From NCBI GenBank assembly GCA_032718475.1, contig JAUCBJ010000205.1, positions 1-24,620 of the forward strand: a DNA stretch of 24,620 bases, in the 5' to 3' direction. Below the pieces are notes generated by a model that searched no databases, had not been told where the DNA came from, and saw only the letters and a program-made list of their open reading frames with translations. Of this stretch, positions 1-11,371 are shown piece after piece; the stretch's first letter is position 1, and each line of letters opens with the position of its first letter. Source of the stretch: Nemertoderma westbladi. Its lineage: Eukaryota > Xenacoelomorpha > Nemertodermatida > Nemertodermatidae. The position numbers were made by a program, and so were the translations under genes.

Positions 1-930
1 TCTATATAAACAGAGTTATGACTTAAACTACTCACAACGATATGGCTTAATTATAATTCACATATATGGCGCATTCTTTAGGAATTGCTTCTTTAACAGA
101 CTCACTCATACACAATGCTGCACAATACTGCACACTAATCTGCCAATCTTCACTGATTTTAGTCACATATAAAAGGAACACAGACTGAATTATGTAGGGT
201 CTATCAAATAACATTAGATTCACTTCAAACCACTTTAACATAAGTCACAATCGTTATGTATAACCCTTCTCTCTTACCTTCGGTATATCAAGAATATTGG
301 GTTTCGGGGTTATTTATCGTTATTCCAAATATAATAATTCATCAACCATGTTATGAAGAACTGACAGTAAATAGCAGTATAAAACAACAACTGAACACTG
401 ATTGTTACGAGTTTGCAATGTTTCAGCAGTCAGCATGTATGATCAGTTAGCAGTGATTCCATGAGTCAGGTAGTTAAAGGATATATGTCCTTGTAATTAA
501 ACCTACTAGTGTAAGACTAAAAACAGTAAAGCACAAAATACTTCCAAGCCGTTCTTTCTTTGGCTCAGGACTAAATGTAAACACTGCACATAGGCATTGC
601 GTCATTTCTCGGAAATTTTCTGTACAAGGAGCCACAAAAACGCTCTAATTGGCTGACTGAACTGAGAGACGCCGTAGAACAAAGGAAATCAACACGTATG
701 AATGTCAGCTGTTAACCGTAGTCATAGTAACTACTGTTCAAGAGTAGCTATCACCCCTTTGCGTCACGAATTGCCATAGAATCATAAAATATGCCTTTCA
801 CAGTACACATACGGAGGAAATAGGTCTTAGATCCTCTAAAAACACCGATACAGCAATAATACGGTCTCTTACACTTATTAAATCAACTACAGAGTATTTT
901 AATGCAAAAGATAATAAAAATAACGGGGCA
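1..930. other. AT-rich sequence, no recognised gene
   Basis: I see only AT-rich sequence here. Open frames are at most 64 codons (for example the - strand at 47-241 and the + strand at 256-450), and none resembles a protein family I know. The stretch 595-775 is somewhat less AT-rich and holds an inverted CCAAT-type ATTGGCTG and two GCGTCA words, but this is not enough to call a promoter. Confidence 0.5.
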
Positions 931-1184
931 ATTCAGCAAAGGCTTTTACAGGTTTTTTTCCAGATACTTTAAAAAAGGCCAAAATTATACCAATTTTTAA
1001 ATCCGAAGATCCAACAGATAAAAATAACTACCGTCCCATATCTATTCTACCAATTTTCACCAAAATTTACGAACGTGTTATCAACGCACAACTAGTATAG
1101 CTTGCCTAAACAAATACGAATTATTATCTCCATCTCATCACGGATTCCGTAAACAAATTACTACTATCGACGCACTCCTTAGAC
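931..1184 (+). pseudogene. LINE reverse transcriptase fragment, N-terminal part (LINE copy 1)
   Basis: Conceptual translation from about 960 reads PDTLKKAKIIPIFKSEDP, then NNYRPISILPIFTKIYERVI. This is the conserved entry into the reverse transcriptase domain of Jockey/CR1-type non-LTR retrotransposons. A one-base frame slip near 1090 moves the reading to NKYELLSPSHHGFRKQ, matching the usual (Q/H)HGFR motif, and then TTIDALLR. The fragment stops abruptly at about 1184, where a foreign 1.6 kb segment begins; the same domain resumes at 2798. There is no start codon, and the endonuclease and ORF1 regions expected upstream are missing, so this is a 5'-truncated dead copy. Clade assignment is from motif style only. 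Confidence 0.85.
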
Positions 1185-1380
1185 GTTCGTGGGGCCATCG
1201 CGCAGGACGAGGCTCAGTTATCAGATACAGATATTAAAATTGAGCGACTGTATCACAATATCAGGTTTTGAGAAATTTACCCACAGCCCACACCACCAAT
1301 CAATCAAAGAAAGGGGGACAGTACGTGTTCGCCCCTTTTAATCTGCACCCCCCCCCCCCACCCTTCCCACCCACCAGTAA

Positions 1381-1653
1381 TTTATAACTACCGATGCCTT
1401 CAACGCAGTAGGCAGTACTCGTCTTCATTATTATAAACGTCGTTGTGCTCGTCCTGTTTTGTATTTAAACATATTTCCTAAACGCAGACTGACGGACGAT
1501 CTTTATAACTACCGATGCCTTCAATAGGCGAAGCCAGGTATGGTTTATAGGAATATAGTCTACGCAGTACTGGTCTTCATTATATGCCTCGTTGCGCTCG
1601 TCGCTCGTCCTGTTTTGCATTAAAATATTTTTCCTAAACCAAGAGTGACGATC
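1381..1653. repeat. Diverged tandem duplication (about 121 and 152 bp units)
   Basis: Two copies, 1381-1501 and 1502-1653, both start with TTTATAACTACCGATGCCTT and end with GACGATC or ACGATC. Both share blocks such as CAGTACT(C/G)GTCTTCATTAT and CTCGTCCTGTTTTG. The second copy carries about 30 extra bases after the shared start. The duplication lies within the insertion in LINE copy 1. Confidence 0.8.
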
Positions 1654-2590
1654 TTTATACAGATATAAATATGCGAAGTTTCGAAACTGTGCGAGTAACT
1701 GCTGATACATCTATGTGGAGATGTGTGATACAACGCCAACGCATCGTATGCCGATGTAGTAAATATGGGTATTGATATAATATTAAATCAATGTACACTC
1801 TTAAAGCTGCAGCGAAAAAATGTAGCTAATTTCCTAGGTTACATATAAAATATTAATATTATTTTTAAGAACATTAATTTTACTACTTTGCAAATATTCA
1901 ATGAAAAAATAACCAGACAAATATATTGCGGAATAAACTATTTCAGATACTGTATAAGCCTACAACAGTCATGAGTATTTATGTCATTATATCTTCTGTC
2001 ACCTGAGATAGTAAGTAATACAACATAGTATAGAGTCAATAGGAATTTAAATACAGGCAGTGTGGTTGGAGTTATGTCTGTGTTGCTATAGCAATACTAC
2101 AGGATGCCTATAACAGTACAATTCCCCTCTGCCCTGGTAAGGCTACACAAACATCTCCCAGCCAGCTAGCAGCTCTACACCCCGCAGAGACTATATTGAC
2201 CAATAATGGGAAGGATTAAATTTGTACTCAATAATTGTGCCGCTTTAATTACGTTTAGATCAATTAAAGACACATTTATTAAAGCAAATCACTTGAACTA
2301 ATTAAAAACTATAATGGAATGTTGTATGGGGATTACAGCTGTATAACTTTTAAGAATAATGATTTAAATCTTATACTAGAAAATAATTAATATCCTTTAA
2401 GGAGGCAGGTTGAAATTGATGTTGTTACCCTAATCAACTTAATTCACTAATTAACTGCTATTATCTAAGCTTCTCGAAGGCCACGCGAAAATTCAACTTG
2501 GAAAATTTCTAAAATTTGGCCAGACTACATGTGTACCAAGTTTGGTTAAATTTCATTAACATTTGGCTGAGTTATTAACGTTTAAAATTG
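1654..2590. other. AT-rich interior of the insertion, no gene seen
   Basis: No recognisable coding sequence. The last part (about 2470-2590) contains an ACCAAGTTTGGTTAAA...GAGTTATTAACG stretch leading into ACAGA-rich short repeats. That arrangement is familiar from the 3' ends of several invertebrate interspersed repeats, but I cannot name the family from this alone. Confidence 0.4.
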
Positions 2591-2630
2591 GACACAACAG
2601 AATAACAGATCAACAGAACAACAGATCAAC

Positions 2631-2797
2631 AGACACACCGATTGAGTTAGTGGTACCTGTATGCTAAGCTCGCTTACTTTCGTCGCTCGCCCCACAACAG
2701 AACAACAGAACAACAGATCGACAGAACAACAGACACACCGATTGAGTTAGTGGTACCTGTATGCTAAGCTCGCTTACTTTCGTCGCTCGCCCCACAA
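2631..2797. repeat. 100 bp period direct repeat ending in CTCGCCCCACAA
   Basis: The 67 bases at 2631-2697 and 2731-2797 are identical by eye and exactly 100 bases apart. Each runs from AGACACACCGATTGAGTTAG to CGTCGCTCGCCCCACAA. The spacer and the sequence before copy one are made of AACAGAWC-like 8-base units, a plausible substrate for the slippage or unequal exchange that made the duplication. The second copy ends at the right boundary of the insertion. Confidence 0.85.
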
Positions 2798-3570
2798 TTA
2801 CAGAACAACTACAGGAATCTCTAGACAACCAGATCTCCGCCTGCTTAATTCCAGTAGACCTCAAGAAGGCTTTTGACACAACAGACCACTCGATACTCCT
2901 TTAAAAACTCGACTGCTACGGGATACGTGGCCTTCCCCACACTTACGTACACAAGTAGTTTCTATTGACGGTATTATTTCAGAATCGACTGGCACTGTAT
3001 GCGGCACCCCCCAGGGAGAAATATTAAGCCTGATCCTATTTTTAATATACATCAACGACCTACCGAACTATACTAAATTGCTGGCCACACTTTTTGCAGA
3101 CGACACGACCCTACTTTACTGTAACAAATATAATACTCACACACTTATTTGTACTGTTAATGCTGAACTAATGAAACTTGATGAATGGCTCACGGATAAT
3201 AAACTCTCCTTGAATCTAAAAAAACATAATACATTATCTTGGACAATCGCAATTAAAATACAATAATTCCGGAAGTGAGCCTTCATTCAACTCCATTAAC
3301 TAAAACTACGGCATCAAAATTTTTAGGAATCTACATAGACAATAAAATAAACTGGAAAATTATTCACTGCAACCATGTATTAGCAAAAATATCAAAATTA
3401 TCCGGGATCTTCTTCAAACTAAGACCCATTCTACCTCTTGACAATCTTAGAACTCTTTACTTCGCACTACTGTTGTACAATGTACATCCTTATCTAATAT
3501 ACGGAATACCTCTTTGGGGAAATAGTCACCACGCATATACTGCTAAACTCAAAGTGCAAGTTAACAAAAT
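2798..3570 (+). pseudogene. LINE reverse transcriptase fragment, catalytic core (LINE copy 1)
   Basis: After TEQLQESLDNQ the translation reads VDLKKAFDTTDHSILL, the reverse transcriptase motif holding the first catalytic Asp. An in-frame stop and a loss of roughly 40 bases with a frameshift follow near 2900-2960. It then continues as GTVCGTPQGEILSLILF and IYINDLP (the GxPQG block), and LFADDTTLLY around 3090-3120 supplies the FADD catalytic pair. The thumb-side sequence continues after a break near 3266-3275 as ASKFLGIYIDNKINW and YGIPLWGN up to 3570, where a MITE interrupts it. Substitutions such as GEILSLIL in place of the usual GSxLGPLLF, plus stops and shifts, mark it as non-functional. 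Confidence 0.9.
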
Positions 3571-3844
3571 GGCCAATGTGAAGAATACCAGACTTTCTGC
3601 CGTTATATTTCACTTTGCAGTTACCCCCATGTGAAGAATACCAGGTTTTCACCAAAAATACAGGTTACAGAAGGGCTGAATCTAACCAAAACAATAAAAA
3701 ATTAGTATATGTACAGGTTATAAGACAGAAATAAGCGATATAAAACACTTAATAAAGATAAATCTCCAATAAAATTCCAAAAAAAATAAAATTCCAATAA
3801 AAAGTCGACCGAAAAGTGAAATCCTGGTATTCTTCACATGGGCG
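3571..3844. mobile_element. 274 bp MITE with TIRs and 8 bp target duplication
   Basis: The left end reads GGCCAATGTGAAGAATACCA and the right end in reverse complement reads CGCCCATGTGAAGAATACCA: inverted termini matching over ATGTGAAGAATACCA and most outer bases. It is flanked on both sides by AACAAAAT (3563-3570 and 3845-3852), an 8 bp target-site duplication. Removing the element and one duplicate leaves the LINE frame intact (QVNK then IVRAIT). A second, better match to the TIR (CCATGTGAAGAATACCAGG) lies internally at 3628-3646, so the termini are partly duplicated or nested. There is no coding capacity. An 8 bp duplication fits hAT-, P- or Merlin-type transposases; the superfamily is inference. 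Confidence 0.85.
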
Positions 3845-4225
3845 AACAAAATAGTTCGAGCCATAACTTTCAATCATTATCAATCGCACGCTGCACCAAT
3901 TTACAAATCCTTAAATATTCTGCCATTAGATAAATTATTTAATCTGGAAGTAGCGAAATTCATGTATGATATAAACAAATCAAATAAATCGAACGCTCTC
4001 CAGAAATTATTCCGCTTTACTAGCTCAATTCATTCATATAACACGCGCTCAGTTATGTCAAAAAATTACTTCATCCCGCGAGTTAGACTACTACAGTACT
4101 TTCACAACAATCGTTAAAATTCACAGGTCCGAAAGTATGGAACAACTAGCCTCTCGAAATAATAAATTTAAAATCAACAAATTCCGTAGCTTACCAGTAC
4201 AAAAAAATTATTCTAGATTCGCATA
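3845..4225 (+). pseudogene. LINE copy 1, C-terminal part of the polyprotein
   Basis: Translation resumes as NKIVRAITFNHYQSHAAPIY, then SLNILPLDKLFNLEVAKFMY, HSYNTRS and finally GPKVWNN around 4115-4145. This is the conserved tail of Jockey/CR1-like LINEs (aHxxPxFxxLxILpl, HsyNTRs, GxxxWNxLp). A frameshift and stop lie near the WNN motif. The element appears to end in the AT-rich, pyrimidine-rich tract at about 4230-4318. Confidence 0.85.
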
Positions 4226-4333
4226 TATAGATTCATATATCGCATATATATATATAGATTCGAATATAATAGTATCTTTTCTTTCTTTCTTCTTTTTTAT
4301 TTTATTTTATTTTTTATAGAGTTACATAATCTA
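4226..4333. repeat. Low-complexity TA and pyrimidine tract at the LINE 3' end
   Basis: TATATA-rich sequence is followed by TTTTCTTTCTTTCTTC and TTTTATTTTATTTTT runs (4276-4316). It lies between the last LINE codons and the SINE tail, and may be a decayed 3' UTR or tail of LINE copy 1. Confidence 0.5.
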
Positions 4334-4616
4334 ATTATACATTTATTATAGGATGGGATCTAGTTTATTTTACCAATAATAACTTATCTTTTATTGGCGC
4401 AATTGTAGGACTAATCCCATCACATGCGTACTTTTTAAACCGGGTAGGGTACAAATTTAGGAACCGGGTAATTTTTCTTGAAATTAATATCTCATATCTC
4501 TCCAAACCACGTACGCGTTTCGACCTTACTGGGTCTCATCGGGGTGGTGTCGGATTCGAACCTGGGACCTCGAGATGGAAGCCGAGACTACAACCACTAG
4601 GCCACAGGTTCTTGAG
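4334..4616 (-). mobile_element. tRNA-derived SINE, essentially full-length head and tail
   Basis: Read on the - strand from 4616, the head is CTCAAGAACC followed by TGTGGCCTAGTGG (4606-4594), an exact RNA polymerase III A box. After 31 bases comes GGTTCGAATCC (4562-4552), a perfect B box. The spacing and surrounding sequence resemble a tRNA, but the acceptor stem does not pair, so this is a SINE head and not a tRNA gene. The body continues through GACCCAGTAAGGTC and a tail shared with 22661-22861; over the shared tail I count only about nine to ten differences plus a 23-base indel. That second locus identifies the family as dispersed. The element lies between LINE copy 1 and the (CAAA)n tract. 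Confidence 0.85.
4552..4606 (-). promoter_or_regulatory. Internal pol III promoter of the SINE (A and B boxes)
   Basis: The A box TGGCCTAGTGG and the B box GGTTCGAATCC both match the canonical tRNA promoter consensus. This copy could therefore in principle still be transcribed by RNA polymerase III towards lower coordinates. Confidence 0.75.
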
Positions 4617-4675
4617 ATATGGAGTATAATTTCAAAGCCAGCTGCCATTTTACAAACTTTACTCTACAAAATTTT

Positions 4676-7600
4676 ACAAACAAACAAACAAACAAACAAA
4701 CAAACAAACAAACAAACAAACAAACAAACAAACAAACAAACAAACAAACAAACAAACAAACAAACAAACAAACAAACAAACAAACAAACAAACAAACAAA
4801 CAAACAAACAAACAAACAAACAAACAAACAAACAAACAAACAAACAAACAAACAAACAAACAAACAAACAAACAAACAAACAAACAAACAAACAAACAAA
4901 CAAACAAACAAACAAACAAACAAACAAACAAACAAACAAACAAACAAACAAACAAACAAACAAACAAACAAACAAACAAACAAACAAACAAACAAACAAA
5001 CAAACAAACAAACAAACAAACAAACAAACAAACAAACAAACAAACAAACAAACAAACAAACAAACAAACAAACAAACAAACAAACAAACAAACAAACAAA
5101 CAAACAAACAAACAAACAAACAAACAAACAAACAAACAAACAAACAAACAAACAAACAAACAAACAAACAAACAAACAAACAAACAAACAAACAAACAAA
5201 CAAACAAACAAACAAACAAACAAACAAACAAACAAACAAACAAACAAACAAACAAACAAACAAACAAACAAACAAACAAACAAACAAACAAACAAACAAA
5301 CAAACAAACAAACAAACAAACAAACAAACAAACAAACAAACAAACAAACAAACAAACAAACAAACAAACAAACAAACAAACAAACAAACAAACAAACAAA
5401 CAAACAAACAAACAAACAAACAAACAAACAAACAAACAAACAAACAAACAAACAAACAAACAAACAAACAAACAAACAAACAAACAAACAAACAAACAAA
5501 CAAACAAACAAACAAACAAACAAACAAACAAACAAACAAACAAACAAACAAACAAACAAACAAACAAACAAACAAACAAACAAACAAACAAACAAACAAA
5601 CAAACAAACAAACAAACAAACAAACAAACAAACAAACAAACAAACAAACAAACAAACAAACAAACAAACAAACAAACAAACAAACAAACAAACAAACAAA
5701 CAAACAAACAAACAAACAAACAAACAAACAAACAAACAAACAAACAAACAAACAAACAAACAAACAAACAAACAAACAAACAAACAAACAAACAAACAAA
5801 CAAACAAACAAACAAACAAACAAACAAACAAACAAACAAACAAACAAACAAACAAACAAACAAACAAACAAACAAACAAACAAACAAACAAACAAACAAA
5901 CAAACAAACAAACAAACAAACAAACAAACAAACAAACAAACAAACAAACAAACAAACAAACAAACAAACAAACAAACAAACAAACAAACAAACAAACAAA
6001 CAAACAAACAAACAAACAAACAAACAAACAAACAAACAAACAAACAAACAAACAAACAAACAAACAAACAAACAAACAAACAAACAAACAAACAAACAAA
6101 CAAACAAACAAACAAACAAACAAACAAACAAACAAACAAACAAACAAACAAACAAACAAACAAACAAACAAACAAACAAACAAACAAACAAACAAACAAA
6201 CAAACAAACAAACAAACAAACAAACAAACAAACAAACAAACAAACAAACAAACAAACAAACAAACAAACAAACAAACAAACAAACAAACAAACAAACAAA
6301 CAAACAAACAAACAAACAAACAAACAAACAAACAAACAAACAAACAAACAAACAAACAAACAAACAAACAAACAAACAAACAAACAAACAAACAAACAAA
6401 CAAACAAACAAACAAACAAACAAACAAACAAACAAACAAACAAACAAACAAACAAACAAACAAACAAACAAACAAACAAACAAACAAACAAACAAACAAA
6501 CAAACAAACAAACAAACAAACAAACAAACAAACAAACAAACAAACAAACAAACAAACAAACAAACAAACAAACAAACAAACAAACAAACAAACAAACAAA
6601 CAAACAAACAAACAAACAAACAAACAAACAAACAAACAAACAAACAAACAAACAAACAAACAAACAAACAAACAAACAAACAAACAAACAAACAAACAAA
6701 CAAACAAACAAACAAACAAACAAACAAACAAACAAACAAACAAACAAACAAACAAACAAACAAACAAACAAACAAACAAACAAACAAACAAACAAACAAA
6801 CAAACAAACAAACAAACAAACAAACAAACAAACAAACAAACAAACAAACAAACAAACAAACAAACAAACAAACAAACAAACAAACAAACAAACAAACAAA
6901 CAAACAAACAAACAAACAAACAAACAAACAAACAAACAAACAAACAAACAAACAAACAAACAAACAAACAAACAAACAAACAAACAAACAAACAAACAAA
7001 CAAACAAACAAACAAACAAACAAACAAACAAACAAACAAACAAACAAACAAACAAACAAACAAACAAACAAACAAACAAACAAACAAACAAACAAACAAA
7101 CAAACAAACAAACAAACAAACAAACAAACAAACAAACAAACAAACAAACAAACAAACAAACAAACAAACAAACAAACAAACAAACAAACAAACAAACAAA
7201 CAAACAAACAAACAAACAAACAAACAAACAAACAAACAAACAAACAAACAAACAAACAAACAAACAAACAAACAAACAAACAAACAAACAAACAAACAAA
7301 CAAACAAACAAACAAACAAACAAACAAACAAACAAACAAACAAACAAACAAACAAACAAACAAACAAACAAACAAACAAACAAACAAACAAACAAACAAA
7401 CAAACAAACAAACAAACAAACAAACAAACAAACAAACAAACAAACAAACAAACAAACAAACAAACAAACAAACAAACAAACAAACAAACAAACAAACAAA
7501 CAAACAAACAAACAAACAAACAAACAAACAAACAAACAAACAAACAAACAAACAAACAAACAAACAAACAAACAAACAAACAAACAAACAAACAAACAAA

Positions 7601-10600
7601 CAAACAAACAAACAAACAAACAAACAAACAAACAAACAAACAAACAAACAAACAAACAAACAAACAAACAAACAAACAAACAAACAAACAAACAAACAAA
7701 CAAACAAACAAACAAACAAACAAACAAACAAACAAACAAACAAACAAACAAACAAACAAACAAACAAACAAACAAACAAACAAACAAACAAACAAACAAA
7801 CAAACAAACAAACAAACAAACAAACAAACAAACAAACAAACAAACAAACAAACAAACAAACAAACAAACAAACAAACAAACAAACAAACAAACAAACAAA
7901 CAAACAAACAAACAAACAAACAAACAAACAAACAAACAAACAAACAAACAAACAAACAAACAAACAAACAAACAAACAAACAAACAAACAAACAAACAAA
8001 CAAACAAACAAACAAACAAACAAACAAACAAACAAACAAACAAACAAACAAACAAACAAACAAACAAACAAACAAACAAACAAACAAACAAACAAACAAA
8101 CAAACAAACAAACAAACAAACAAACAAACAAACAAACAAACAAACAAACAAACAAACAAACAAACAAACAAACAAACAAACAAACAAACAAACAAACAAA
8201 CAAACAAACAAACAAACAAACAAACAAACAAACAAACAAACAAACAAACAAACAAACAAACAAACAAACAAACAAACAAACAAACAAACAAACAAACAAA
8301 CAAACAAACAAACAAACAAACAAACAAACAAACAAACAAACAAACAAACAAACAAACAAACAAACAAACAAACAAACAAACAAACAAACAAACAAACAAA
8401 CAAACAAACAAACAAACAAACAAACAAACAAACAAACAAACAAACAAACAAACAAACAAACAAACAAACAAACAAACAAACAAACAAACAAACAAACAAA
8501 CAAACAAACAAACAAACAAACAAACAAACAAACAAACAAACAAACAAACAAACAAACAAACAAACAAACAAACAAACAAACAAACAAACAAACAAACAAA
8601 CAAACAAACAAACAAACAAACAAACAAACAAACAAACAAACAAACAAACAAACAAACAAACAAACAAACAAACAAACAAACAAACAAACAAACAAACAAA
8701 CAAACAAACAAACAAACAAACAAACAAACAAACAAACAAACAAACAAACAAACAAACAAACAAACAAACAAACAAACAAACAAACAAACAAACAAACAAA
8801 CAAACAAACAAACAAACAAACAAACAAACAAACAAACAAACAAACAAACAAACAAACAAACAAACAAACAAACAAACAAACAAACAAACAAACAAACAAA
8901 CAAACAAACAAACAAACAAACAAACAAACAAACAAACAAACAAACAAACAAACAAACAAACAAACAAACAAACAAACAAACAAACAAACAAACAAACAAA
9001 CAAACAAACAAACAAACAAACAAACAAACAAACAAACAAACAAACAAACAAACAAACAAACAAACAAACAAACAAACAAACAAACAAACAAACAAACAAA
9101 CAAACAAACAAACAAACAAACAAACAAACAAACAAACAAACAAACAAACAAACAAACAAACAAACAAACAAACAAACAAACAAACAAACAAACAAACAAA
9201 CAAACAAACAAACAAACAAACAAACAAACAAACAAACAAACAAACAAACAAACAAACAAACAAACAAACAAACAAACAAACAAACAAACAAACAAACAAA
9301 CAAACAAACAAACAAACAAACAAACAAACAAACAAACAAACAAACAAACAAACAAACAAACAAACAAACAAACAAACAAACAAACAAACAAACAAACAAA
9401 CAAACAAACAAACAAACAAACAAACAAACAAACAAACAAACAAACAAACAAACAAACAAACAAACAAACAAACAAACAAACAAACAAACAAACAAACAAA
9501 CAAACAAACAAACAAACAAACAAACAAACAAACAAACAAACAAACAAACAAACAAACAAACAAACAAACAAACAAACAAACAAACAAACAAACAAACAAA
9601 CAAACAAACAAACAAACAAACAAACAAACAAACAAACAAACAAACAAACAAACAAACAAACAAACAAACAAACAAACAAACAAACAAACAAACAAACAAA
9701 CAAACAAACAAACAAACAAACAAACAAACAAACAAACAAACAAACAAACAAACAAACAAACAAACAAACAAACAAACAAACAAACAAACAAACAAACAAA
9801 CAAACAAACAAACAAACAAACAAACAAACAAACAAACAAACAAACAAACAAACAAACAAACAAACAAACAAACAAACAAACAAACAAACAAACAAACAAA
9901 CAAACAAACAAACAAACAAACAAACAAACAAACAAACAAACAAACAAACAAACAAACAAACAAACAAACAAACAAACAAACAAACAAACAAACAAACAAA
10001 CAAACAAACAAACAAACAAACAAACAAACAAACAAACAAACAAACAAACAAACAAACAAACAAACAAACAAACAAACAAACAAACAAACAAACAAACAAA
10101 CAAACAAACAAACAAACAAACAAACAAACAAACAAACAAACAAACAAACAAACAAACAAACAAACAAACAAACAAACAAACAAACAAACAAACAAACAAA
10201 CAAACAAACAAACAAACAAACAAACAAACAAACAAACAAACAAACAAACAAACAAACAAACAAACAAACAAACAAACAAACAAACAAACAAACAAACAAA
10301 CAAACAAACAAACAAACAAACAAACAAACAAACAAACAAACAAACAAACAAACAAACAAACAAACAAACAAACAAACAAACAAACAAACAAACAAACAAA
10401 CAAACAAACAAACAAACAAACAAACAAACAAACAAACAAACAAACAAACAAACAAACAAACAAACAAACAAACAAACAAACAAACAAACAAACAAACAAA
10501 CAAACAAACAAACAAACAAACAAACAAACAAACAAACAAACAAACAAACAAACAAACAAACAAACAAACAAACAAACAAACAAACAAACAAACAAACAAA

Positions 10601-11185
10601 CAAACAAACAAACAAACAAACAAACAAACAAACAAACAAACAAACAAACAAACAAACAAACAAACAAACAAACAAACAAACAAACAAACAAACAAACAAA
10701 CAAACAAACAAACAAACAAACAAACAAACAAACAAACAAACAAACAAACAAACAAACAAACAAACAAACAAACAAACAAACAAACAAACAAACAAACAAA
10801 CAAACAAACAAACAAACAAACAAACAAACAAACAAACAAACAAACAAACAAACAAACAAACAAACAAACAAACAAACAAACAAACAAACAAACAAACAAA
10901 CAAACAAACAAACAAACAAACAAACAAACAAACAAACAAACAAACAAACAAACAAACAAACAAACAAACAAACAAACAAACAAACAAACAAACAAACAAA
11001 CAAACAAACAAACAAACAAACAAACAAACAAACAAACAAACAAACAAACAAACAAACAAACAAACAAACAAACAAACAAACAAACAAACAAACAAACAAA
11101 CAAACAAACAAACAAACAAACAAACAAACAAACAAACAAACAAACAAACAAACAAACAAACAAACAAACAAACAAACAAACAAAC
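4676..11185. repeat. Giant perfect (CAAA)n microsatellite, about 1,627 units
   Basis: From about 4676 to 11185 the sequence is CAAA repeated without any interruption that I can find, roughly 6.5 kb. The + strand has no G in the tract and the - strand no C, so strand asymmetry is extreme. The repeat length of 4 is not a multiple of 3, so every + frame cycles Lys-Gln-Thr-Asn and every - frame Phe-Val-Cys-Leu. No frame contains a stop, so the >2,000-codon open frames here are arithmetic by-products and not genes. The left flank has TTTTACAAA twice (4649-4680), a plausible seed. Either a very large recent expansion or an assembly artefact is possible. Confidence 0.97.
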
Positions 11186-11371
11186 CGGGAGCTCATAACA
11201 CCAGCGCCCAAGGAGTCGACGACCAGGATTAGTAAAGAGGTGACGGCGAGGGTCAGAGGTCTGAAGGGAGATAAAATCAAGGGAGCGGCAGCGGCCAAGA
11301 AACGACCAAGGGAGGAGGACGACAGAGGGAAGGAACTGAGATGGTTCCCGAAGTCAGGTGGAACGAACTAG
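11186..11371 (+). CDS. Basic open-frame tail directly after the (CAAA)n tract, unknown
   Basis: A frame open from the microsatellite continues for about 61 non-repetitive codons to a TAG at 11369-11371. It begins RELITPAPKESTTRISK, is rich in Lys and Arg, has AAAAKKRPREEDD, which resembles a nuclear localisation signal, and ends RWFPKSGGTN. Its GC content, high for this window, matches the next kilobase and not the AT-rich surroundings. It could be the C-terminus of a retrotransposon protein whose upstream part was displaced by the repeat, given the possible LTR at 12070. I do not recognise the family, and chance openness over 60 codons in GC-rich DNA is also possible. Confidence 0.25.
   Translation, partial: RELITPAPKESTTRISKEVTARVRGLKGDKIKGAAAAKKRPREEDDRGKELRWFPKSGGTN

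Larger units (their letters stand above)
1185..2797. mobile_element. 1.6 kb repeat-rich insertion inside LINE copy 1
   Basis: This segment separates two parts of one reverse transcriptase: the codons before it read DALLR and those after it read TEQLQ. Joining base 1184 to base 2798 keeps the frame through an added Leu codon. The ends are weakly inverted: CGTGGGGC near 1188 and GCCCCACAA ending at 2797. Inside are a 12-base C run (1348-1359), a 121-151 bp tandem duplication, AT-rich filler, and a 3' module with short ACAGAAC/ACAGATC-like units and a 100 bp direct repeat. No open frame of note and no transposase motif is visible, so it would be non-autonomous. No target duplication is evident, which leaves Helitron-like or other classes possible; I cannot assign one. 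Confidence 0.6.

Noticed and set aside
4545-4616. A tRNA gene on the - strand
   Set aside because: A and B boxes are present, but the acceptor and other stems do not pair and the sequence continues into a shared SINE tail.
4575-11371. Several overlapping open frames of more than 2,100 codons on both strands (KQTN or FVCL repeats)
   Set aside because: A pure CAAA repeat has no stop codon in any of the six frames; these frames follow from the repeat and carry no coding evidence.
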